Positions 18,448 to 25,542 of a DNA stretch of 64,000 nt are shown piece after piece. A model generated the notes under the pieces. The model saw only the letters and a program-made list of their open reading frames with translations, ran no database searches and was not told the DNA's origin. The position numbers and the translations under genes were made by a program. This stretch comes from Bacillus inaquosorum KCTC 13429 (GTDB taxonomy: Bacteria; Bacillota; Bacilli; Bacillales; Bacillaceae): NCBI RefSeq assembly GCF_000332645.1, contig NZ_AMXN01000001.1, positions 310,001-374,000 on the forward strand, read 5' to 3'. The stretch's first letter is position 1. Every line of letters begins with the position of its first letter.

Positions 18448-18528
18448 TTATGATTTTTCTTTTATGTAATAGTAACAGGTCGTGCATACGAACAAACCGG
18501 CAAGCACTGTAATCATAAGGGGTGTCAT
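18448..18528 (-). CDS. 26-residue membrane micropeptide coupled to ywoB
   Basis: A tiny frame on the minus strand encodes 26 residues: MTPLMITVLAGLFVC, then TTCYYYIKEKS. It is one hydrophobic helix with a charged, tyrosine-rich C-terminal tail. Its ATG overlaps the ywoB stop (ATGA), and an AGGTGAT ribosome site lies about eight bases before it, inside the last ywoB codons. This fits translational coupling to a membrane-protein gene. I do not recognise a family. It may be a small accessory subunit of YwoB or YwoD. Confidence 0.55.
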   Translation of the reverse strand: MTPLMITVLAGLFVCTTCYYYIKEKS

Positions 18529-18986
18529 CGCTTCATCACCTGCCCGCCGTTTAACGGCTCCTGTCTGAAAATGCCCATGAATTTGCGGCGGTCCACCCAA
18601 AGCAGGATGAGACACATGACCATTAATATCGTGCTAAGATCCTGCACACCAATATTAAAACAATAGTTAATCAAGACGATGTTCACAATAATCGGCATAA
18701 AAACAACCGCCCCTAATGCAGCTGTTCTCGGAATCAGTAATAAAACAGCTGCAAGGATTTCACCGAAACCTATAAACAGTTCGTAAACATGAGAATAACC
18801 GAAAAATGTCCACGCAATGGTAAACCCCTTTTCAGCGGCTGCCTCAATTTCAGGCGTCACTTCGCCAAACTGGCCTATCACCACTTTCGCCAGGCCGTAC
18901 ACGAAAAAATTAAAGGCTAAAAACAATCGGAACGTCGCCGGAATCGATTTACTTACCGCTCTCCTCAGCCTGCCCCCTTTATTCAT
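18525..18986 (-). CDS. ywoB: DoxX-like small membrane protein YwoB
   Basis: A 153-residue membrane protein with four hydrophobic helices (about 18-38, 60-80, 85-105, 115-133). The layout and helix motifs (FFGYSHVYELFIGFGEILAAVLLL) are DoxX/DoxD-like. These proteins are often tied to redox or detoxification systems; no cofactor residues can be assigned. GGGGGAGATG precedes the ATG. It heads the operon with the micropeptide, ywoC and ywoD, and its promoter carries a large inverted repeat. Confidence 0.85.
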   Translation of the reverse strand: MNKGGRLRRAVSKSIPATFRLFLAFNFFVYGLAKVVIGQFGEVTPEIEAAAEKGFTIAWTFFGYSHVYELFIGFGEILAAVLLLIPRTAALGAVVFMPIIVNIVLINYCFNIGVQDLSTILMVMCLILLWVDRRKFMGIFRQEPLNGGQVMKR

Positions 18987-19001
18987 AACACATCTCCCCC
19001 C

Positions 19002-19055
19002 AGTGTATTATTTGAGTTAGTACACTTAATACAGTATAAAACATTCTAATCATTG
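19002..19055 (-). promoter_or_regulatory. ywoB promoter with nested inverted repeats
   Basis: On the minus strand TTGACA, a 17-base spacer and TACTGT form a promoter reading into ywoB. Two nested inverted repeats overlap and follow the -10: TGTATTA (19004-19010) with TAATACA (19027-19033), and AGTGTA (19002-19007) with TACACT (19021-19026). This is a likely repressor operator; no regulator gene lies beside it. Confidence 0.55.
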
Positions 19056-19170
19056 TCAATTCTCTTTTCTGCTCATATGGATAGCTTCTTTTATAGATAT
19101 AAAGTCTTATATCGCAAAAAATGCCGTTTTCCATTCTTTACATCCCTCGATAACATCCCCTAAAAAACCA

Positions 19171-19187
19171 TGTTAGGAAATCTTACA
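19171..19187 (+). promoter_or_regulatory. TnrA box of amtB-glnK
   Basis: TGTTAGGAAATCTTACA is a TGTNA-N7-TNACA dyad. Its centre lies about 49 bases before the start site predicted from the -10 TATAAT at 19216-19221, the exact position TnrA uses to activate. No good -35 is present, consistent with activator dependence. Nitrogen-limited activation of nrgAB by TnrA is well established. Confidence 0.85.
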
Positions 19188-19262
19188 TGAAAATGTTTTA
19201 TCATTCTTTTTTCTCTATAATGAAGAAATATAATAATTCTGAAAGATACGGAGGAATGAGAC

Positions 19263-20477
19263 ATGCAAATGGGCGATACAGTTTTTATGTTCTTTTGCGC
19301 TTTACTCGTGTGGCTGATGACCCCGGGATTAGCGTTATTTTATGGAGGAATGGTAAAAAGCAAAAATGTGCTGAGCACTGCAATGCACAGTTTCTCTTCC
19401 ATTGCCATCGTTTCCATCGTTTGGGTGCTGTTCGGATATACACTTGCCTTCGCACCAGGCAATTCAATCATTGGCGGACTAGAGTGGGCCGGTCTGAAAG
19501 GGGTTGGATTTGATCCGGGAGATTATAGCGATACCATTCCCCACTCATTGTTTATGATGTTTCAAATGACGTTCGCTGTTCTGACAACAGCAATTATTTC
19601 CGGGGCTTTCGCAGAGCGAATGCGATTCGGCGCTTTTCTTTTATTCTCGGTTTTATGGGCTTCTTTGGTTTACACGCCGGTTGCGCACTGGGTATGGGGC
19701 GGCGGCTGGATCGGCCAGCTTGGCGCGCTCGATTTCGCCGGCGGCAACGTTGTTCATATTTCCTCCGGTGTGGCAGGCCTTGTTCTCGCTATTGTGCTCG
19801 GCAAACGGAAAGACGGCACAGCGTCTTCTCCGCACAACCTCATTTATACGTTCTTAGGCGGGGCTTTGATTTGGTTCGGCTGGTTCGGTTTTAACGTCGG
19901 TAGCGCCCTGACCTTAGACGGTGTGGCCATGTACGCTTTCATCAACACAAACACTGCCGCAGCAGCTGGGATTGCCGGCTGGATCTTAGTAGAATGGATC
20001 ATTAACAAAAAACCGACGATGCTCGGAGCGGTATCCGGCGCAATCGCCGGGCTTGTGGCGATTACGCCGGCTGCCGGATTTGTCACACCGTTCTCTTCCA
20101 TTATAATCGGCATCATTGGCGGAGCGGTTTGTTTCTGGGGTGTATTCTCACTTAAAAAGAAATTCGGATACGATGACGCACTCGACGCCTTTGGCCTGCA
20201 CGGCATCGGCGGCACATGGGGCGGAATCGCAACAGGATTATTCGCGACAACCTCTGTTAATTCAGCGGGTGCGGACGGCTTATTCTACGGAGATGCAAGC
20301 TTAATCTGGAAACAAATCGTAGCCATCGCCGCCACTTATGTTTTTGTATTTATTGTCACTTTCGTTATTATTAAAATTGTAGGCCTCTTCCTTCCCCTTC
20401 GCGCAACCGAAGAAGAAGAATCACTTGGGCTTGACTTAACGATGCACGGGGAAAAAGCATATCAAGATTCTATGTGA
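19263..20477 (+). CDS. amtB: Ammonium transporter AmtB (NrgA)
   Basis: A 404-residue Amt-family channel with 11 membrane helices, taking up ammonium under nitrogen limitation. Conserved features are the Phe-gate region (MMFQMTFAVLTTAIISGAF), the first pore His within helix 5 (VHISSGVAGL) and the second pore His in DAFGLHGIGGTWGG. Unlike proteobacterial Amt proteins it has no cleavable signal peptide. CGGAGGAATG precedes the ATG. The glnK start codon lies 11 bases after the stop. Confidence 0.97.
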   Translation: MQMGDTVFMFFCALLVWLMTPGLALFYGGMVKSKNVLSTAMHSFSSIAIVSIVWVLFGYTLAFAPGNSIIGGLEWAGLKGVGFDPGDYSDTIPHSLFMMFQMTFAVLTTAIISGAFAERMRFGAFLLFSVLWASLVYTPVAHWVWGGGWIGQLGALDFAGGNVVHISSGVAGLVLAIVLGKRKDGTASSPHNLIYTFLGGALIWFGWFGFNVGSALTLDGVAMYAFINTNTAAAAGIAGWILVEWIINKKPTMLGAVSGAIAGLVAITPAAGFVTPFSSIIIGIIGGAVCFWGVFSLKKKFGYDDALDAFGLHGIGGTWGGIATGLFATTSVNSAGADGLFYGDASLIWKQIVAIAATYVFVFIVTFVIIKIVGLFLPLRATEEEESLGLDLTMHGEKAYQDSM

Positions 20478-20488
20478 GGAGTGACGCT

Positions 20489-20839
20489 ATGAGCGGTCAA
20501 ATGTTCAAGGTAGAAATTGTAACGCGTCCGGCAAATTTTGAAAAGCTGAAGCAGGAACTCGGAAAAATCGGGGTCACCTCTCTGACCTTCTCCAATGTTC
20601 ACGGCTGCGGCCTTCAAAAAGCACATACGGAGCTCTATCGTGGGGTAAAAATAGAAAGCAATGTATATGAACGTTTAAAAATTGAAATCGTGGTTAGCAA
20701 GGTTCCTGTTGATCAAGTGACTGAGACCGCTAAAAGGGTCCTGAAAACAGGATCACCTGGTGACGGAAAAATATTTGTCTATGAAATCAGCAATACGATC
20801 AACATCCGCACCGGCGAGGAAGGACCTGAAGCACTGTAA
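20489..20839 (+). CDS. glnK: PII-like nitrogen regulatory protein GlnK (NrgB)
   Basis: A 116-residue PII-family trimeric signalling protein that binds AmtB and TnrA according to ATP/2-oxoglutarate status. Motifs are the T-loop region HTELYRGV, the B-loop GSPGDGKIFVYEI and the C-loop with NIRTGEEG. The start is the ATG at 20489 after GAGGAGTGAC; the frame opens five codons earlier within the amtB end. Cotranscribed with amtB. The GlnK-AmtB-TnrA link is known in B. subtilis. Confidence 0.96.
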   Translation: MSGQMFKVEIVTRPANFEKLKQELGKIGVTSLTFSNVHGCGLQKAHTELYRGVKIESNVYERLKIEIVVSKVPVDQVTETAKRVLKTGSPGDGKIFVYEISNTINIRTGEEGPEAL

Positions 20840-20845
20840 TTGTTT

Positions 20846-20879
20846 AGAAGAGATTCGGAACTCCGGATCTCTTTTTTTA
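20846..20879 (+). terminator. Terminator of amtB-glnK
   Basis: AGAGATTCGG and CTCCGGATCTCT pair and are followed by seven T residues, directly after the glnK stop. Confidence 0.8.
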
Positions 20880-20957
20880 CGTATAGAAAAAACCCCCAGA
20901 AACGCTGTCTCCCCTTCGAATTCTCTTCAAGCGTCACGCATTTTAGCAAAGTCTTTT

Positions 20958-20990
20958 TTGATGTGAAACTTTTTATGAGTATAATGAGTC
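20958..20990 (+). promoter_or_regulatory. bcrC promoter region (sigma-A plus possible ECF site)
   Basis: TTGATG (20958-20963), 16 bases and TATAAT (20980-20985) form a sigma-A promoter. Overlapping it, TGAAAC (20964-20969) with GAGTC 16 bases later resembles an ECF (sigma-M/X) site, -10 core imperfect. B. subtilis bcrC is known to be under ECF sigma control during envelope stress. Confidence 0.5.
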
Positions 20991-21018
20991 TATTATTAAA
21001 AATGTAAAAGGTGATTAT

Positions 21019-21600
21019 TTGAATTACGAAATTTTTAAAGCTATTCATGGACTATCTCATCACAATTCGGTTCTCGATTCTATTATGGTCTTCATAACGG
21101 AATATGCCATTGTCGCCTATGCCCTTATCCTATTGGCAATCTGGCTGTTCGGGAACACGCAAAGCAGAAAAAATGTGCTTTACGCGGGCCTTACAGGAAT
21201 TGCGGGTCTTGTCATCAACTTTTTGATTACGCAAGTTTATTTCGAACCGCGCCCGTTCGTTGCGCACACAGTGCATACGCTGATTCCGCATGATGCGGAT
21301 GCATCATTTCCGAGTGACCACACAACAGGTGCGTTAGCGATTTCTATTGCGTTGCTTTTCAGAAACCGCAAAATCGGCTGGCCCCTTGTTATTTTCGGGC
21401 TTTTGACAGGTTTTTCGAGAATTTGGGTAGGGCATCACTATCCGGTAGATGTATTGGGCAGCCTTGTTGTCGCCATCATTATCGGGTTCCTATTCTTTAG
21501 ATTTTCAGATCTGCTTCGCCCATTCGTCGATTTGATTGTGAAGATCTATGAAGCCATCATTAATAAACTGACGAAAAAACCAACCGATCAAAATTTCTAG
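21019..21600 (+). CDS. bcrC: Undecaprenyl pyrophosphate phosphatase BcrC
   Basis: A 193-residue membrane PAP2-family phosphatase that recycles undecaprenyl pyrophosphate to the monophosphate for cell-wall synthesis and gives bacitracin resistance. All three PAP2 motifs are present: the Arg of YFEPRPF, SFPSDHTTG and RIWVGHHYPVDVLG. Five to six membrane helices can be drawn. The start is TTG at 21019 behind AAAAGGTGAT. It converges with ywnJ, and a shared hairpin follows. Confidence 0.96.
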   Translation: MNYEIFKAIHGLSHHNSVLDSIMVFITEYAIVAYALILLAIWLFGNTQSRKNVLYAGLTGIAGLVINFLITQVYFEPRPFVAHTVHTLIPHDADASFPSDHTTGALAISIALLFRNRKIGWPLVIFGLLTGFSRIWVGHHYPVDVLGSLVVAIIIGFLFFRFSDLLRPFVDLIVKIYEAIINKLTKKPTDQNF

Positions 21601-21601
21601 A

Positions 21602-21652
21602 AAAGACAAAAGCCGGCGTCTGAATCCAAGACAGCCGGCTTTAAAATTTTTC
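21602..21652. terminator. Terminator between bcrC and ywnJ
   Basis: AAAGCCGGCGTC / GACAGCCGGCTTT hairpin followed by T-rich sequence on the plus strand and A-rich sequence on the other side. The ywnJ stop lies in its right flank. Confidence 0.75.
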
Positions 21653-22063
21653 GTGCATCTCATGTTTTCTCCGCTTCGCCAACACATATAAACCACAAAA
21701 CAATACAATTCCAACAGTATCGATGAGCACATCCCGAATACATCCGTTCCTGCTGAAGAAGAGCTGAAGAACTTCTGTGAAAAAAGCAAACGCAAACGAG
21801 CCGGCTGCAGCTGATTTTATGCTGCCCCGCTGTTTCCACAGCAAATATGTCAGCACAAAGAAGGAAAACGCGTGCCCGATTTTTTGAATAAGCGCTACAG
21901 GTACAGCAAGCTCAGTAAAATCCAAGTCTAAAAACTGAGACAGATCAGGGTGCGGCTGAAAATGAAAAGCCACCGATTGCGATACGACCATGCCGCTGAA
22001 GCTCTCCGTACAGACAGAGAGCAGAATAAAAAAGATCCAGACTGCGAGCAGTAGGCGGTTCAT
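21641..22063 (-). CDS. ywnJ: VanZ-like membrane protein YwnJ
   Basis: A 140-residue membrane protein with four helices and VanZ-family features: KIGHAFSFFVLTYLLW and, near the end, FFTEVLQLFFSRNGCIRDVLIDTVGI (the conserved R-x(3)-D-x(2)-N/D-type stretch). I place the start at the ATG at 22063 because AAAGGAGGT lies eight bases upstream; the same frame remains open into the end of spoIIQ but without a start signal. VanZ proteins are linked to glycopeptide tolerance and envelope homeostasis; the exact role is unknown. Confidence 0.85.
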   Translation of the reverse strand: MNRLLLAVWIFFILLSVCTESFSGMVVSQSVAFHFQPHPDLSQFLDLDFTELAVPVALIQKIGHAFSFFVLTYLLWKQRGSIKSAAAGSFAFAFFTEVLQLFFSRNGCIRDVLIDTVGIVLFCGLYVLAKRRKHEMHEKF

Positions 22064-22133
22064 GCCATAACCTCCTTTATAACATACGTGCCTTTGTGTA
22101 ACTACATAGACGGTGAAACAAAGCAAAAAGTAA

Positions 22134-22166
22134 CAAAAAAAACGCCCATCACACGGATAGACGTTT
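22134..22166 (-). terminator. Probable terminator of spoIIQ
   Basis: On the minus strand AACGTCTATCC and a G-T-tolerant complement ending GGGCGTT form a hairpin followed by eight T residues. Confidence 0.6.
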
Positions 22167-22172
22167 TCTTCA

Positions 22173-23045
22173 TTAAGACTGTTCAGTGTCTTCTGTTGTG
22201 CTGCTTTCTTTGGAACCAGATTTGTCAGTTGAATCATCCTTTTTCTCACCGGATTTTTCTTCTGTTCCTTTTTCAGTTGATCCATCCTTTTTCTCGGAAG
22301 ATTGCTGAATGGATTCTTCTGTTTCTTCAGTTGCAGCTTTTTCTTCAGCAGCTGCTGCTTTTTCAATAGAAGAAACCGGCTTGTCCATAAAGTTCAGCGG
22401 GTTCATAGCGACTCCGTCTTTACGGATTTCAAAATGCACGTGGTTTCCGCTGTCTTCGCTGTAAAGGTTCTTCCCAGACTTTCCGATCACTTGGTTTTGT
22501 TTCACCTTGTCACCTTGCTCAACACTTACTTCAGAAAGAGATTGATACACAGTTGATAAGCCGTCGGCATGTTCAACTTCTACAACATATCCCAGCACTG
22601 GATCTTTTTCAGCTTTGACAACCGTACCGCTCAGAGAAGCAGAAACATCGAAATCTTTTCCGTCTTTCTCAGCTAAGTCAATTCCTTTGCTTAGGCTGTA
22701 CGTGTTATTATAGGTAACGAGTGCTGCTTCTTTCTCTTCTTTTGCGGCATCGGTTTCATAGAACTTTTTCACAACAGAAACGTTTTCAGAATCAACAACC
22801 GGCATTGCGACATTTTCCATTGACTTTCCTACTTCAACTGCATCGTCGTTGTTGTCATATGCGGAGTTTCCGCCGTTATCAGCCAACTGATCCTTTACAT
22901 CATCATTTGATACAGATTGATACCAAAGGACAGCTGTTAAAATGACGGCCGCACTGACTAAGTAAATTGCAGGGAACACCCAGCGTTTACGAAAAAACTG
23001 CTGAAGTTTTTTGACTTGAGAAGTTTTCTTTTCTTCCTCTCTCAT
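22173..23045 (-). CDS. spoIIQ: Forespore engulfment protein SpoIIQ
   Basis: A 290-residue single-pass membrane protein made in the forespore. Its extracellular LytM-like domain docks with SpoIIIAH across the intermembrane space and is needed for engulfment and late sigma-G activity. A membrane helix lies at about 23-42 and the LytM domain at about 105-225, with HVHFE retained. The first zinc-ligand His is replaced (SLSKGIDLAE), the known degeneracy that makes SpoIIQ non-catalytic. The C-terminal 65 residues are an acidic/Ser-Thr-Lys-rich tail. The start has AGGTGATGA before it. Confidence 0.95.
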   Translation of the reverse strand: MREEEKKTSQVKKLQQFFRKRWVFPAIYLVSAAVILTAVLWYQSVSNDDVKDQLADNGGNSAYDNNDDAVEVGKSMENVAMPVVDSENVSVVKKFYETDAAKEEKEAALVTYNNTYSLSKGIDLAEKDGKDFDVSASLSGTVVKAEKDPVLGYVVEVEHADGLSTVYQSLSEVSVEQGDKVKQNQVIGKSGKNLYSEDSGNHVHFEIRKDGVAMNPLNFMDKPVSSIEKAAAAEEKAATEETEESIQQSSEKKDGSTEKGTEEKSGEKKDDSTDKSGSKESSTTEDTEQS

Positions 23046-23071
23046 TGTTTCATCACCTCAGCAACATTCTG

Positions 23072-23102
23072 AACACTTTTCTGAAAATATATACACCTAT
23101 AC
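23072..23102 (-). promoter_or_regulatory. Possible sigma-F promoter of spoIIQ
   Basis: On the minus strand GTATA (23102-23098), 16 bases and a GAAAAGTGTT stretch loosely fit the sigma-F pattern. spoIIQ is sigma-F-dependent in B. subtilis; the -10 match here is weak. Confidence 0.4.
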
Positions 23103-23180
23103 AAAAAACTTTTTTAGATGTAGTTTGCGCAGACTGATACGAAAATATGTCATTTTTTTTGAGAGGAGTGCCAAATACTT

Positions 23181-23678
23181 ATGAACATGACATTGCGTCT
23201 TGCTGAACATAAAGATCTGGAGGCAGTTGTTGCGATTTATAATTCAACGATTACTTCTCGAATGGTAACAGCCGATACCGAGCCGGTAACACTTGAAGAC
23301 CGGATGGAATGGTTTTTGGGGCATACAGAGGCACGTCCGCTCTATGTTGCCGAGGACGAAAACGGGAACGTTGCTGCCTGGATCAGCTTTGAAACATTTT
23401 ACGGAAGACCCGCCTATAATAAAACAGCGGAAGTCAGCATATACATTGACGAAGCATGCCGCGGCAAAGGCGTCGGATCGTATTTGCTCCAAGAAGCGCT
23501 TCGCATTGCGCCGAATCTTGGAATCCGCTCACTTATGGCCTTCATTTTCGGACATAATAAACCAAGCCTGAAGCTGTTTGAAAAGCACGGGTTTGCAGAA
23601 TGGGGCCTATTCCCCGGCATTGCCGAAATGGACGGCAAAAGATATGATTTAAAAATTTTAGGGAGAGAGCTGTCATGA
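23181..23678 (+). CDS. ywnH: GNAT N-acetyltransferase YwnH (phosphinothricin acetyltransferase-like)
   Basis: A 165-residue cytoplasmic GNAT enzyme. The acetyl-CoA loop is CRGKGVGSYLL (R-G-x-G-x-G), followed by an IRSLMAFIFGHNKPSLKLFEKHGF helix-strand pattern typical of the phosphinothricin/methionine-sulfoximine acetyltransferase group. Two ATGs lie six bases apart; the first is nearer GAGAGGAG and is used here, the second would give 163 residues. The stop overlaps the ywnG start (ATGA). It is divergent from spoIIQ. Confidence 0.92.
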   Translation: MNMTLRLAEHKDLEAVVAIYNSTITSRMVTADTEPVTLEDRMEWFLGHTEARPLYVAEDENGNVAAWISFETFYGRPAYNKTAEVSIYIDEACRGKGVGSYLLQEALRIAPNLGIRSLMAFIFGHNKPSLKLFEKHGFAEWGLFPGIAEMDGKRYDLKILGRELS

Positions 23679-24193
23679 TTAGTCTGGATAAAGATGAAAA
23701 CGAGATTGAACATCATAATGAAGAAAGCAGTGCCGCGGAACAGGAGATTGTGCCTGCGGAAAGTGAGAGCCGCCAGCTAAGCGCCTCTGCTGTCAAGTCG
23801 CTATCAGACATTGCCAAGTGGGGCAAAATTTCAGGCATTTTGCTGATCATTATGGGCTCGCTGCTCACTCTGTCTGCTTTGATGACAGTGATCGGCGCCA
23901 TTCCGGGCGTACTGCTGATTATTTCAGGCGTCTTTCTGATGCGTTCAGCAAAAGCAGCCGCGGAAGCTGAAGGAAATCTTACCGGCACAGCTGGCGAAAG
24001 CATGCTTGAGAATTACGGGAAATTTATTAAAATGCAGCTGTTTTACGCAGCATCCAGTATTGTCACTGGCCTGATCGGGATCATTTTAGTCATTTTCATG
24101 CTGGTGATCATCGGCATTGCCGCTTTTGAAAACACCAATACGTATGAAGATCCGGATTCTTACTATTATGAGGATGATCCGGTGTTCGAATAG
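23675..24193 (+). CDS. ywnG: DUF4064-type membrane protein YwnG
   Basis: A 172-residue protein: an acidic, Glu-rich N-terminal tail (about 1-45), then a four-helix membrane domain. It is a paralogue of YwnC at 34509: both share SISKWGK/DIAKWGK, an IIMGSL/IIMGAI helix, PGVL.IISG.FLMRSAK and a LENYxKFxKMQ motif. Function unknown. Translation is coupled to ywnH by a four-base overlap. Confidence 0.88.
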   Translation: MISLDKDENEIEHHNEESSAAEQEIVPAESESRQLSASAVKSLSDIAKWGKISGILLIIMGSLLTLSALMTVIGAIPGVLLIISGVFLMRSAKAAAEAEGNLTGTAGESMLENYGKFIKMQLFYAASSIVTGLIGIILVIFMLVIIGIAAFENTNTYEDPDSYYYEDDPVFE

Positions 24194-24219
24194 AGATTCA
24201 AAAAGATAGACACAAATAG

Positions 24220-24266
24220 CAAAGGCATGAGTTTGGTATTGAATGAACCGGGCTCATGCCTTTTTA
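24220..24266 (+). terminator. Terminator of ywnHG
   Basis: AAAGGCATGAG and CTCATGCCTTT pair across a longer loop and are followed by TTATT on the plus strand. Confidence 0.65.
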
Positions 24267-24447
24267 TTATGTATCTCTGCGTTATCGCCATTCCTCCATG
24301 ACACGCTCTCCAATCAGGATGTTTCTCCCCTGCAATCTCTCCATTTCATTCTTAAGAGAAAGACTGTTTTCTCCGGCCGACAGGATCTACTGTTACTGCC
24401 GCACCATTGACAAAATAATAGTTGAATCCAAATAGGCTAGAGCAAAC

Positions 24448-24474
24448 ACAGAGTTATCTAACAAGCATATACTC
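24448..24474 (+). promoter_or_regulatory. Possible sigma-K-type promoter of the pseudaminic-acid cluster
   Basis: AC (24448-24449), 16 bases and CATATACTC (24466-24474) match the sigma-K pattern AC-N16/17-CATANNNTA at all but the last base. No convincing sigma-A promoter was seen in the leader. The motif is short, so chance is possible. Confidence 0.3.
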
Positions 24475-24524
24475 CAATAACCGACATTGTTTTATCCATT
24501 CAAGAAAAAGGAAGTGGGTTACTT

Positions 24525-25529
24525 GTGTTTTTCAAAGATAAAAAAATACTCATAATTGGCGGAACAGGTACGATTGGAAAAAGCCTACTAAAACAAATTC
24601 TTAAGGACCAACCAAAGGTTGTTCGAATATTCAGCAGGGATGAATATAAACAATTTATGCTAGAAAACGAAATCGGGCCCAGAAAGGATATTAGATTTTT
24701 AATAGGAGATGTGCGAGATTATGACCGGGTGTTAAATGCAATGGACAGCATTGACTACGTCTTCCATACTGCTGCCATGAAGCATGTTCCCGCTTGCGAA
24801 TACAATCCCTATGAAGCGGTCCTGACAAATATTATAGGAACCAATAATGTCATTAAAGCAGCCGTTGCCCAAAACGTGAAAAAAGTCGTTTTTACAAGTT
24901 CAGATAAGGCAATATCACCAACGAATGCATATGGAGCAACAAAACTCACAGCTGAAAGGTTAATTTCCGCAGCAGAGTACAGCAAGGGAAAAGCCGAGAC
25001 GGTTTTTTCTTGTGTTCGGTTTGGAAATGTAATTGGTTCAAGGGGTTCCGTAGTTCCCTTGTTTACAGAACAAATCTTAAAGCAAAAAAAAGTGACTGTT
25101 ACGGATTTAAACATGAACCGCTTTATGATGACACTGGATCAGGCGACGTCATTATTAATTAGTGCGCTTAAAGAATCTCAGGGCGGAGAAATTTTCATAT
25201 TAAAAATGCCGGTTATCTCACTGAGCGACTTAGTGTCAGTCGTTGTTGAAGAAACATGCAAAAAACACAATTTGAATATTAATGAAATTGAAATACAAGA
25301 AATCGGGCTGCGGCCCGGAGAAAAAATGTATGAAGAACTTATGACGCATGATGAATCGACAATGGCTTTTGAGCTGCCTGAAATGTTTGTGATCCCTTCA
25401 ACATTTGGGAAAAGAAATCATTATACTCAAGCAAAAAAAGCAGCTGAAGGAACCTATAGTTCAAATGATCAGGAGCAAATTTCAAAAGGAGAAGTCCTTA
25501 CATTATTACAATCGCAAAAACTAATTTAA
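24525..25529 (+). CDS. UDP-GlcNAc 4,6-dehydratase-type SDR enzyme (PseB/Pen-like)
   Basis: A 334-residue extended short-chain dehydrogenase of the CapD/PseB (Polysacc_synt_2) family. The NAD(P) loop is IIGGTGTIGKS near residue 10; AAMKHVPACEYNP and the active-site segment SSDKAISPTNAYGATK (acidic/Lys pair plus Tyr-x3-Lys) are typical of inverting dehydratases that start pseudaminic-acid synthesis. The start is GTG at 24525. It opens the seven-gene cluster, 13 bases before the next gene. With the following SDR gene it may form a two-enzyme pair like Pen/Pal of Bacillus thuringiensis, rather than acting alone as PseB. Confidence 0.85.
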   Translation: MFFKDKKILIIGGTGTIGKSLLKQILKDQPKVVRIFSRDEYKQFMLENEIGPRKDIRFLIGDVRDYDRVLNAMDSIDYVFHTAAMKHVPACEYNPYEAVLTNIIGTNNVIKAAVAQNVKKVVFTSSDKAISPTNAYGATKLTAERLISAAEYSKGKAETVFSCVRFGNVIGSRGSVVPLFTEQILKQKKVTVTDLNMNRFMMTLDQATSLLISALKESQGGEIFILKMPVISLSDLVSVVVEETCKKHNLNINEIEIQEIGLRPGEKMYEELMTHDESTMAFELPEMFVIPSTFGKRNHYTQAKKAAEGTYSSNDQEQISKGEVLTLLQSQKLI

Positions 25530-25542
25530 TCTAGGAAGGAAG

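Larger units (their letters stand above)
24194..24524. other. Left junction of the pseudaminic-acid cluster: terminator, coding fossil and leader
   Basis: The 331-base gap begins with a ywnG terminator (24220-24266). Next, 24278-24460 on the minus strand reads as decayed coding sequence: an open stretch ending ...VTVDPVGRRKQSFS stops, and a shifted frame then continues NEMERLQGRNILIGERVMEEWR to a stop. I do not recognise the family. The last part is the leader of the cluster. This is probably the scar left where the cluster inserted or an older gene was lost. Confidence 0.4.

Noticed and set aside
21641-22366. 241-residue long version of YwnJ
   Set aside because: The upstream half reads the spoIIQ 3' end and terminator in another frame; the 140-residue form has the ribosome site and VanZ signature.
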